DNA from: Diphasiastrum complanatum
Taxonomy: Eukaryota; Streptophyta; Lycopodiopsida; Lycopodiales; Lycopodiaceae
Assembly: GCA_029204225.1 (NCBI GenBank)
Contig: CM055096.1
Coordinates: 37,907,460 to 37,971,459 of the forward strand
DNA length: 64,000 nucleotides
Direction: 5' to 3'
Every line of letters starts with the position of its first letter. Position 1 is the stretch's first letter. Under the pieces are notes generated by a model. That model did not search any database. It was given only the letters and a program-made list of their open reading frames with translations, and was not told the DNA's origin. This document shows positions 24,789 through 33,639 of this stretch, piece by piece. The translations under genes and the position numbers were made by a program.

Positions 24789-25396
24789 ATGGCTTATCTA
24801 GAATTATTTAGTCTATATGTGGATTGGGAGCAAAACTTTGCAGAATATTTTGCGGAGATTCGCCATAATTTGCAAGATAGAAGGAAGTCATTTCGTTATA
24901 AGCAATTTTGTACATATACATTTTGGCAATTTGGTACCTTTGCGGCGAAGACATTATTTTTTGTTCAGAACTTTTATGCTAAAAGCAATTTTATTAGATT
25001 TTCAGCTCGTTACTATAAAGAAATCACTCTACAAAGTGATTTAGGTGAAGATACCAAGTTAACCCAGGAGCTGTTTGATGGAACATTACTCCCGGTTAAG
25101 TTAGAAGAATTCAGCAACTTACCAGTTGGCCGCTATACCAAATCGAAAGAAGACTTGCTCTTGATCTAAGCTCAACAGAACTTGGAGCTTGTTCAGAAGT
25201 TATATGAAGAACTGAATCATTCCTGAATATTCATTCGTGTCTTTGTCGTGGTGATGTTTCTATGGGATGCTGAATTTTTTAAGCTTAAAGATGTTTTGAA
25301 GTTTGATTCCAGTTGTCATCAACAATTCAAAGATCAACTCAAAACAACCTATTCAATAAAGAAACAGCAAGACACATATTCTCTAAGTTGAAGAAA
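24789..25396 (+). pseudogene. Continuation of the unknown family A ORF
   Basis: Shifted one base relative to the preceding frame. Residues include DWEQNFAEYFAEIRH and an aromatic-rich segment. After a TAA at 25,167 the frame stays protein-like (AQQNLELVQKLYEELNHS) to about 25,396, roughly 100 bases before the polypurine tract. I recognise no family. It is probably the C-terminal part of the same protein. Confidence 0.45.
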
Positions 25397-25527
25397 TATC
25401 TAAAGGACAAAATACACAAAGAAATTTCGCCTCAACGAAAATCTGACAAACAAAAATGTTTCTCGAATACTCCTCGAAATAAAGATGATATGTTCACGAG
25501 GACGTTTCACATTTGAGGAAGGGGATA

Positions 25528-26780
25528 TGTGATGCCACAAAAATGTTAAATATTGAATATCAACATAAATATGGCATGATATACTCAAAAATGAAGATAT
25601 GAGCTGGTTAAGTATAAATCATGAAGAGGCCTAAGTCATTTTTCGAGAATATATCTCCTAAGTACTTGCCTTCTAATTAAGGACAAGACCTTTTAAAGGA
25701 AAAGACATTGTCTTGGACAACCTTTACTAGGTCGTCCATACGAAATGACTAGATACAAAAAGTCATGATAAACTAGAGTAACTTTAACTCTTAGTTAAGT
25801 ATACCTCCTATGGTATAGGTGAACATGTTTTCAGTCTAATCGTTAACTAGACCCTTTCGCGGGAGTGACGCACCTGTTGTTTTAGAGGTGTGTTTGTTCG
25901 TCCCATAAAACATATATTGATCTGACACGTCAGTCTCAATCATCGAGAGAGAAGAGTTTATGCTTATGTAAGATATTGAAGAAGTGAATAGAGTTCTGTG
26001 AGTTATTCTCTCTTATCTCTGTTCTCCGCACTGTTGAGTGTGAGTGATCTTGAGTCTGCTAACAATCTCTAACGCATTTCATGAATTTCTCTCTGATCAG
26101 ACAGATGCTCTAGTGCATTACAGTTGTTTGTTGTGTTTCCATAAAGCATGCTCTAAAGAACTGTCTTTAAATCATCTTATTTGTCTGTCACAAATATTTT
26201 CTTTTCGGCACTCAAATAATAACTATCTTTGGTACAGTCTAGCACGATCATTGAATAAAGTTGTATGTATACATATGAGATGACAGTCCTCGTCTGAAGA
26301 ATTAAGTCTCTGATCTGTCTTCCTGATTAGCATTGACATAAGTTTCTAACGTATTCTAAAACTCTTCGTGTTCTTTAACCATTTAGTTGGACTTTAGTTG
26401 TTAAGGACTTCTGTCTAGAAACGAATAGTTCACGAACGCGATTAATTAATTGTTTGCACAGTCGTGAATGCATCGAACAATTCTCGATTCTCTGTTGACA
26501 CCTTAATCAGCCAGTGTAGTACCGCTGTACTACTCTAATAACATCTCATCTGTAGAACGCGCTTCATCAAATTCGATAGAGGCCAGATTGTTGTTCTGAA
26601 TTTATTAACATTACCCATCCCAAACATAAGTAATATTGGTTACTTTTTAATGTCTGTCGACAACCAGAATAACATTCGCAACCACTTGCCATAATTGTAC
26701 CAAAAGCATAACTTTCTAACGTTGTCCTCTGTGGGAACGACATTATTTACTATAAAATCTATATTAACCCTGTTGGTATA
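25528..26780 (+). repeat. Family A LTR, copy 3 (3' LTR), split by a gypsy insertion
   Basis: Preceded by a polypurine tract (25,512-25,527), it begins TGTGATGCCA and matches copies 1, 2 and 4. It runs to the target-site duplication GTATA (26,776-26,780) of the chromodomain gypsy element. Its last bases probably resume after that element, at 33,456-33,463, ending GTACGACA, which restores a TG...CA LTR of about 1.26 kb. Confidence 0.75.
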
Positions 26781-27138
26781 TGTAATAGATCCTAACACCA
26801 CAGTAGGGCAAACACTAATTGATCCACCCAACCTTGCCTACTCCCTGATATAGAGTAAGCCCCTCCTAGCCCAGTGTGAGGACTGGTAGCATGCTACTGC
26901 CAAGTGTCGGCCACGTGGCACTGACGTGGCCGACTGCACGTCGGGACCCAACTGGGGGCCCTATCCTGCTGACAGGGTCCCTAGGCTGTGTTAGGCCCGC
27001 CATGGCTATGGACCGTGCTGGGGCACACTACTCACACTGTCTTGCCCTGTTGGTCATGTACGCTGGACACGACCCTGACTGTGGTATCTGACCTATCTGT
27101 GTTCTCTAGGGTTCGGCACTGGTTACGAACTCGTAACA
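26781..27138 (-). repeat. 3' LTR of the chromodomain gypsy
   Basis: 358 bases with TGTTACGAG...CTATTACA ends on the minus strand. Just upstream on that strand is a polypurine tract (AGGGGGAGGGAG, 27,139-27,149) that abuts the integrase stop codon (27,150-27,152). The short open frames inside it are not genes. Confidence 0.93.
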
Positions 27139-27149
27139 CTCCCTCCCCC

Positions 27150-28757
27150 TTAAGAACCGTCTTGGTCCTCTAAGACAAAGTCTGAAAAAATCTTGCGAAG
27201 GACGCTGCCTCTTTCCCAAGTGGCATTCTCAACAGGCTGATCATTCCACTTAACCAGATATTCTCGGTATAGAGTATGACGAGTCTGCGTCTCTCTACTA
27301 TCAAGAATTTCCTCTGGTTCATGTGGAGGTTGTTGAGGATCCAATGGGAGAACTAGAACACTGTCCCCTACCAGATTATCTGATCTGGTTAAGGCTTTTC
27401 GTAACTGACTTACATGAAAAACTGGAAAAACCTTACTGCTGTGTGGGAGTTCTAGTTCATAGGTGACCTCGCCTAGTCTCCTACTGATGGTAAAGGGACC
27501 ACAATACCTTGGAGACAACTTAGCACACACTCCTGATTTGAGGGTTTTAGAGTCAACTGGGACTCTCAAGTAGACTTTCTCACCAGTGGAGAACTGCACA
27601 TCCCGTCTGTGTGGATCTGCATAATGCCTGGCTCGATCCTGGGATTGTCTAATGCTACGCTTAGCATGTTCTATCATCTGGTTTAGGTCTTCTAAAAAGT
27701 TTCTGGCTGCTTCAACTTTTTCTTGTTTAAACCCTACAGCTGTGGGTGAGCGTGGCTGAAAACCGTACATCAGCATAAATGGGCTGTATCCCGTAGCTGA
27801 ATGTTTGGTACTGTTGTAAGCAAACTCTAATATTGAGAGATACTCCTCCCAATTAGTCTGCCTCTTGCTGACGTATGCACGAAGCATATCCTCCAGCACT
27901 TGATTTACCCTTTCTGTTTGATCGTCCGTCTGTGGATGGTCAGTGGTACTCATATTAAGTTTAGTATGGAGATGATGGAATACTGCCTTCCAAAAATTTC
28001 CAGTAAACTTACTGTCCCGGTCGCTGACTATGCCGGAAGGTAGACCGTACAATTTAAATAGCCCGTCTACAAACAACCTCGCTAACTCTGGAGCTCTAAC
28101 GGTTGTTTTGGTCGGAATAAAATGAGCCATTTTGGTCAGACGGTCAACTGTGACCCATATAGCGTCATTACCCTTTTGGGTTTTAGGCAGGCCTACTATA
28201 AAATCCATGGAGATACTCTCCCATTTACCAGCTGGTATTTCTAAGGGATGCAACAACCCTCCTGCCTTTAAACGCTCTGCTTTATTTACTTGACATTTCT
28301 GGCAACTGGTTACATACTGGTGGACGTCCTTTTTCATACTGGGCCAGAAAAATTGCCTACGAAGAAGCTCATAGGTCTTCTGCATGCCTGGGTGTCCCGC
28401 GCTAGGATTGTCATGACATTCATATAGGACCTGCTGCCTATAATCCTCTGAATTGGGGACACATACTCTATCTCTATAGAGCAAGTACTCATCCTGAATG
28501 GAATACTGTTTCCATTTGAATCCTTGAGTCAACTGACCCTCAACCACTGGGGTTTGCTTGGGTAATACAGGCTCAGAATCCTCAACGTCATCTGACGACG
28601 TATACTCGGACTCATCATCATCCTCAACGGAAGCTGCCGTATTCTTGGATGAACTGGCACCAGCCCCGGGAACTGGTTCTGGAGTCTGTAACTGTCTGTT
28701 CTGGACTGAGTTCCAGATAATAGAGAAGAATGCATCATGCTGGCATTTCCCTCTCAA
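27150..28757 (-). CDS. Gypsy integrase with C-terminal chromodomain
   Basis: About 535 codons. After an acidic, Ser-rich stretch, the HHCC zinc-binding region (HPGMQKTYELL...CQKCQ) is followed by the catalytic core with Asp in SMDFIVGLPK, Asp in VSDRDSKF and Glu in QTERVNQ (the usual DGQTER reads DDQTER). The chromodomain near residues 480-530 (YREYLVKWNDQP, ATWE) binds modified histone tails and steers integration in chromoviruses. The frame is in phase with the RT ORF upstream and separated from it by one TAG at 28,782-28,784, so both belong to one polyprotein. The stop codon touches the polypurine tract. Confidence 0.93.
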   Translation of the reverse strand: MRGKCQHDAFFSIIWNSVQNRQLQTPEPVPGAGASSSKNTAASVEDDDESEYTSSDDVEDSEPVLPKQTPVVEGQLTQGFKWKQYSIQDEYLLYRDRVCVPNSEDYRQQVLYECHDNPSAGHPGMQKTYELLRRQFFWPSMKKDVHQYVTSCQKCQVNKAERLKAGGLLHPLEIPAGKWESISMDFIVGLPKTQKGNDAIWVTVDRLTKMAHFIPTKTTVRAPELARLFVDGLFKLYGLPSGIVSDRDSKFTGNFWKAVFHHLHTKLNMSTTDHPQTDDQTERVNQVLEDMLRAYVSKRQTNWEEYLSILEFAYNSTKHSATGYSPFMLMYGFQPRSPTAVGFKQEKVEAARNFLEDLNQMIEHAKRSIRQSQDRARHYADPHRRDVQFSTGEKVYLRVPVDSKTLKSGVCAKLSPRYCGPFTISRRLGEVTYELELPHSSKVFPVFHVSQLRKALTRSDNLVGDSVLVLPLDPQQPPHEPEEILDSRETQTRHTLYREYLVKWNDQPVENATWERGSVLRKIFSDFVLEDQDGS

Positions 28758-28781
28758 GGACTCGAGTAACTCATTACGAAT

Positions 28782-30134
28782 CTAAGTAAAACTCAGCTCG
28801 TTTATCATAGGCATTCTGCTAAGGGCATCTGCTACTGTATTGAATTTTCCACGCCTATATCTGATAGACATGTCAAACTCTTGCATCAACTCTGCCCAAC
28901 GAGCTTTCCGACCTCTAAGCTCAGGTTGATTGCAAAGGTATCTGAGACTCTCATGGTCTGTCAGGACCTCAAAGTTGGCACCATACAAATAATGCCTCCA
29001 AGTCTTAAGGGCATGGACTATAGAAAAGAGTTCCTTTTCATAGGCACTGTACCTAGTCTGAGCTGGCTCGAGTTTTTTACTCTCGAACGCAACTGGTCGT
29101 CCACCCTGAGTTAGCACAGCGCCTACTGCAAAGTCGCTAGCATCTGTTTCGACCACAAATGGCTGATTGGGGTCGACGACTTTTAAGACTGGTGCTGTAG
29201 CTAAGGCTGTTTTGAGAGCATCAAAGCTCTCCTGTTGTGCAGACTCCCAAATGAACTCCTTTCCCTTCCCCTTAAGAAGATTTGTCATAGGGACTGCTAT
29301 CTGAGCATATTCCTTGACAAATCGTCTGTAATATCCCGCGAGACCAAGAAAGATTTGAAGTTCCAAAATATTTTGAGGTCTCAGCCAACTGAGTATGGCT
29401 TTAACCTTATTTGGGTCCATCTTAATCCCGTCTGAAGAGATAATGTGACCCAAATATGCTACTTCTTCAACGAAGAATTCACACTTGGATTGTTTAGCAT
29501 AAAGCTTATGCTTTCTGAGCAGTCGAAACACCTTTCTGAGGTGTTTTAGATGCTCCTTCCTCGTTTTGCTGTAGACGAGGATGTCATCTAAAAATACGAC
29601 CACAAACTTACCCAAGTATGGTCTGAGGACACTGTTCATCAAGGTCATAAAGGTAGCTGGAGCATTTGTGAGCCCAAATGGCATCACCTTAAACTCATAA
29701 TGACCGTGACGAGTCCTAAAAGCTGTTTTCGAGACATCTTCCGATTTTATACGGACTTGATGATATCCCGATCTAAGGTCTATTTTACTGAAAAAATTAG
29801 CCCCGTCGAGTTGATCAAACAACTCGTCTGCCCGAGGCATAGGGTATTTATTCTTAATTGTGACTTTATTGAGGGCTCTGTAATCTACGCAAAGACGCAT
29901 AGACCCCTCTTTCTTTTTCACCAATAGGACTGGTGAGGCCCATGGTGAACTACTGGTCTGAATTTGGCCTTTCCCAAAATAGTCTGTTAACTGCCTAGTT
30001 ATTTCTTCATCCTCTGTTCGGCTGACCCGATACGGAGGTTTAGAAACAGGTGCTGTACCTGGTACTAGGTTTATTACATGATCTACCTCTCTGCTAGGTG
30101 GTAAACCATGTGGCAAATCTTCAGGAAAAAACAT
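28782..30134 (-). CDS. Gypsy reverse transcriptase and RNase H
   Basis: 450 codons. [50 protein letters not shown] and the catalytic FLDD box ([13 protein letters not shown]) are intact. RNase H follows with [14 protein letters not shown] and TDHESLRYL. The apparent Met start overlaps the previous frame (ending KFKDVFS): an extra T in a T run near 30,124 shifts the frame, so the true protein continues from protease. The ORF ends in TAG (28,782-28,784). Confidence 0.93.
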   Translation of the reverse strand: MFFPEDLPHGLPPSREVDHVINLVPGTAPVSKPPYRVSRTEDEEITRQLTDYFGKGQIQTSSSPWASPVLLVKKKEGSMRLCVDYRALNKVTIKNKYPMPRADELFDQLDGANFFSKIDLRSGYHQVRIKSEDVSKTAFRTRHGHYEFKVMPFGLTNAPATFMTLMNSVLRPYLGKFVVVFLDDILVYSKTRKEHLKHLRKVFRLLRKHKLYAKQSKCEFFVEEVAYLGHIISSDGIKMDPNKVKAILSWLRPQNILELQIFLGLAGYYRRFVKEYAQIAVPMTNLLKGKGKEFIWESAQQESFDALKTALATAPVLKVVDPNQPFVVETDASDFAVGAVLTQGGRPVAFESKKLEPAQTRYSAYEKELFSIVHALKTWRHYLYGANFEVLTDHESLRYLCNQPELRGRKARWAELMQEFDMSIRYRRGKFNTVADALSRMPMINELSFT

Positions 30135-31154
30135 CTTTAAATTTAGACAATAAAGTTTCTAATTTACTGATTTTCTGCTGAATAGAACTGGAAATAGAAA
30201 CTTCAGGAATAAACTGAAAGTCACATAAGAATACCTGATGGTCTTCGTCTCCGATTAGCTGATAGAGCTCTGAACTGCAGACCATAGGGCTGTTGGGAAC
30301 ATCATGCTCCCCATGCAACTGGATCTCTCGGCCTTTATACTGAAAGCTGAGGGTGTTCTCCTGATAGTTTCTGTGGAGGGAAGGTCCTAAACTGTAGAGC
30401 CAATCTCTCCCGAGAACAATGTCTGTTCGATCCAGGTGCATTATCTGAAAGTTTATTTCATCTTGGTACCCCTGAATACCAAGATTTAACTTACTTACCA
30501 TAGTTTCTCATATTTTTTTATCTTCACCCTTAGCTAATGAAACTATGTACCTATGCTGACTAGGTACTTCTGGTAGTTTAAGCTTTTTAACCAGGGTGTG
30601 GTTGATGAAATTATGGGTTGCCCCATCATCAACCATGACTCTTACTGACTGGTTACCAACTTTCCCATGCATACGTACTAGGTCATGCGGCCCAAAGCTG
30701 AAGGGTCTCGCTAGCATTGCAGAGGTCAGCTGGCAACAGTGTTCATGATCTTCATGATACACTTTGATCTCGGAAGCTGCCGAGTCACTGGGGAAACATA
30801 CAGTCTGAACAAGATGAACCTGTTTTTTATCTTTTTTAGTGAAAGGCCCCTTGGGACACTGTCTGACTGTGTGTCCCTTGCCCATACACACAAAGCACAA
30901 ACGTTCTTGTTTGGCTTTCTCAAAATCATCTGGTTTTAAGGGCTGTATGTGTGAAGGGCGTTTCTGAGGAGCTTCACCTTTAAATTTATCTTCTTTCTTT
31001 CTTTTTAAAAATTTCTTTTTAAATTGAAAGTCTTTCTGAGGAAGCTGCTCAGAAAGTGGTTGCTGTCTCGCTCTCTTCCTACCCACTGAATCATCATAGA
31101 TTTGAGCATATCTGAGAGCTTGCTCAAGGGTAGTAGGCGAGTTTCTCTGGACCT
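30121..31154 (-). pseudogene. Gypsy nucleocapsid and protease region
   Basis: A basic Lys/Arg-rich part, then one CCHC zinc knuckle (CFVCMGKGHTVRQC, about 30,900-30,860) and a retropepsin-like active site DDGATHNF (about 30,630). A TGA at 30,508-30,510 interrupts the frame, which resumes in phase (TMVSKLNLGI) and runs to the T-run frameshift near 30,124. Upstream, a single-base shift near 31,157 separates it from gag. Confidence 0.88.
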
Positions 31155-31928
31155 CTACTTTATATTCACTTTGAGGCCACGGACAAATCCCCTGATTTTT
31201 TGATAGTCATCCATATTTTTAATCTTTAAAATTGCCTCTCGATACTGCGAGATATATTGGATGAGGGACTTGTCCATTACTGTTCTTTCCCAGGCTTCCC
31301 AGGCTCTATCAAGTTCATTCTCTGGTAGAAATTCTCTTAGGAAAGCTTCTTCAAAAGCTTTCCATGACCGGGGAGTCTGCCCAGTCTCCTGGAGATTTAA
31401 CCACCACTTATAGGCCATAGGCCCTAAAGAAAGACTGGCCTCAATTGCTTGCAAATGGTCAGGGGTCTGTTTAAGAGCATGAATGTTCTTCCATTTGCTG
31501 AGGAAGGTTTGTAGAATATCTGCATTTCTATCCTTCTCTTCCCCATTAAAAGTAGGAGGCTTTAAATCTTTAAAAACACTGGGGTGAGACCGTAAAGTCT
31601 CACCCGAAACTGATGGAAGTGGAGAAGGGGATAACTGAGAAGTGGAGGGAAGGCTTCCTTTCGCGGAGCTCAAAATCAAGTTTTTGAGTTCAGCGAACGA
31701 GTCGTCCACACTGGACTTGAAATTGGCTAATGCCAGCTTCAGTTCATCCACTTCTGTTACCAATTGGAGGAACTGCTCCTTGGTAACCAGTTCGTCGAGT
31801 TCTTCGGCGAACTGTTCCTGTTCTTCTACTTCCATGGGTTCCTTCCCTTTTCTGTAAGCCAAGGCTTCTGTTTCAAGTTCGTTGAAGCCTCTCTCCTGGG
31901 GTTGATCAGGTCCCTGAGGAGTGGTCAT
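31155..31928 (-). CDS. Gypsy gag
   Basis: 257 codons from an ATG at 31,928. An acidic N terminus is followed by a helical segment and the retrotransposon gag domain (KDLKPPTFNGEEKDRNADIL, AYKWWLNLQETGQ, FLREFLPENE). It assembles the virus-like particle. The frame ends at 31,155 after GFVRGLK because of a single-base shift. The next frame continues without a gap toward the zinc knuckle. Confidence 0.9.
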   Translation of the reverse strand: MTTPQGPDQPQERGFNELETEALAYRKGKEPMEVEEQEQFAEELDELVTKEQFLQLVTEVDELKLALANFKSSVDDSFAELKNLILSSAKGSLPSTSQLSPSPLPSVSGETLRSHPSVFKDLKPPTFNGEEKDRNADILQTFLSKWKNIHALKQTPDHLQAIEASLSLGPMAYKWWLNLQETGQTPRSWKAFEEAFLREFLPENELDRAWEAWERTVMDKSLIQYISQYREAILKIKNMDDYQKIRGFVRGLKVNIK

Positions 31929-32809
31929 CTTCGAAACTGAAAGAGAGCTACCTTAACTTCTGAAGGAAAAAAGTCTAAAAGACTAATTCACAACTGTACA
32001 AGGGAAAGGAAAGATGACTTAGCTGTTTCTGAGGACTGTACTTCCAAAGAGATTATGAAGAGGAACCCTTTCAGCTCTTTTCCCCAAGATTTCAGACCTG
32101 CTGTCCCGGAAAATGCCAGTTTGAAGCTTCAAAACGGTGCCAAATTTCCCGGTTCTTGAGTTGAGTAGCTGACTGATCTGATTTGAGGTGTGGGGCTCCA
32201 ACAAACCGAGTAAAAACCGGAAGTTTACAAAAAGAAATCCGGAATTTTTGAAGTCCCTGCCCTCGCTGGTTGGTCAGCAACCTGTCTGGCCCGATTTGTC
32301 CAATTTACAGCTCTGAAATCACCTTGATTCTCTGATTTACTCTCAGCCTGTAGGTCGCTGGTCTGTAGCAAGCAAGTCTGAAACTCAGACTCCTGAAAAA
32401 CTTCTGAAAAACAGGGTTAAATTCTGAGATTTCTACCCTACTGTCCAACGCTGGCCCTGCTACAATATTTCAGATCAGAACTCCTTCTAATCTACTCAGA
32501 ACTTCATACGAAACTCAGATTTGAGGGCTGACTATACAGCGATGGACCTGCTCTTCCCTTCCTCTTGAATTTCCGCTCAGATCATAGTGATCTACACTCG
32601 AAAATCAGAGAGGGAAACTGATTTTTCAGCGCTGAAGCTATTGTAAAAGATATGCTTCCAAACTACTGAGAAATCCAGCAAATTGGAGGATTAGAAAGCT
32701 GATCCTACAGCGATTTTCCTCCTCTATTCTTTTCTGAGAATCTCCCAGATCTTTCCTATCTTCTGATAGCTTTCTCTACTGTTGCTCCTGAACTCCCTAG
32801 GATGGAGAT
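31929..32809 (-). other. Untranslated leader of the chromodomain gypsy
   Basis: About 880 bases between the primer site and the gag ATG with no gag-like coding. The composition is T/C-rich with many CTGA and TCTGA words. Leaders of this length are common in plant gypsy elements and may carry the packaging signal. Confidence 0.6.
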
Positions 32810-32822
32810 GGCTCTAATACCA
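32810..32822 (-). promoter_or_regulatory. Primer-binding site of the chromodomain gypsy
   Basis: On the minus strand TGGTATTAGAGCC starts one base after an LTR end (CTATTACA, then C). It matches the 3' end of initiator-Met tRNA with one mismatch, the usual primer for plant LTR elements. Confidence 0.85.
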
Positions 32823-32823
32823 G

Positions 32824-33090
32824 TGTAATAGATCCTAACACCACAGTAGGGCAAACACTAATTGATCCACCCAACCTTGCCTACTCCTTGATATAGAGTA
32901 AGCCCCTCCTAGCCCAGTGTGAGGACTGGTAGCATGCTACTGCCAAGTGTCGGCCACGTGGCACTGACGTGGCCGACTGCACGTCGGGACCCAACTGGGG
33001 GCCCTATCCTGCTGACAGGGTCCCTAGGCTGTGTTAGGCCCGCCATGGCTATGGACCGTGCTGGGGCACACTACTCACACTGTCTTGCCC
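32824..33090 (-). repeat. Extra partial LTR copy inside the element
   Basis: 267 bases identical or nearly so to the corresponding LTR segment of 33,093-33,359, placed between the full 5' LTR and the primer site. It begins at the LTR edge that touches the primer site and is cut at GTCTTGCCC. The bases AG that precede TGTAATAG are present before both copies, so the duplicated unit (about 32,822-33,090) includes the first bases beyond the LTR. Confidence 0.9.
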
Positions 33091-33092
33091 AG

Positions 33093-33450
33093 TGTAATAG
33101 ATCCTAACACCACAGTAGGGCAAACACTAATTGATCCACCCAACCTTGCCTACTCCCTGATATAGAGTAAGCCCCTCCTAGCCCAGTGTGAGGACTGGTA
33201 GCATGCTACTGCCAAGTGTCGGCCACGTGGCACTGACGTGGCCGACTGCACGTCGGGACCCAACTGGGGGTCCTATCCTGCTGACAGGGTCCCTAGGCTG
33301 TGTTAGGCCCGCCATGGCTATGGACCGTGCTGGGGCACACTACGCACACTGTCTTGCCCTGTTGGTCATGTACGCTGGACACGACCCTGACTGTGGTATC
33401 TGACCTATCTGTGTTCTCTAGGGTTCGGCACTGGTTACGAACTCGTAACA
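33093..33450 (-). repeat. Full 5' LTR of the chromodomain gypsy
   Basis: 358 bases, ending in CGTAACA at 33,450 and followed by the target duplication GTATA. It differs from the 3' LTR at about two sites (a C/T near 33,271 and a T/G near 33,344). Confidence 0.93.
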
Positions 33451-33639
33451 GTATAGTACGACATGTTCATCTCCCTCTCTCCAATAGTTGCTCCCTGCAC
33501 CACTGTGACTAGAAAGCGCCAAGTTCCTATCGCTGAAAATCTTTGATCGGTTCTAGCGAAGTCCATAGAGCTCAGATTGATGTGCAATCACCTCACACGA
33601 TCTAGGCATGATTAAAAGAAGCCTGGGAATCAGTAAATT

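Larger units (their letters stand above)
26781..33450 (-). mobile_element. Young chromodomain Ty3/gypsy LTR retrotransposon
   Basis: A complete 6,670-base element on the minus strand, flanked by the 5-base duplication GTATA (26,776-26,780 and 33,451-33,455). Both full LTRs are 358 bases and differ at about two positions, which indicates a recent insertion. Order on the minus strand: 5' LTR, an extra partial LTR, primer site, about 0.9 kb leader, gag, protease, RT, RNase H, integrase, chromodomain, polypurine tract, 3' LTR. RT before integrase, plus the chromodomain, places it with plant chromoviruses. Coding is broken by two single-base shifts and two in-frame stops (see parts). Confidence 0.95.

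Noticed and set aside
26876-27173. Open frames starting MRTGSMLLPS, also at 32,919 and 33,188
   Set aside because: They lie wholly inside the LTRs of the chromodomain gypsy and recur only because the LTR recurs.
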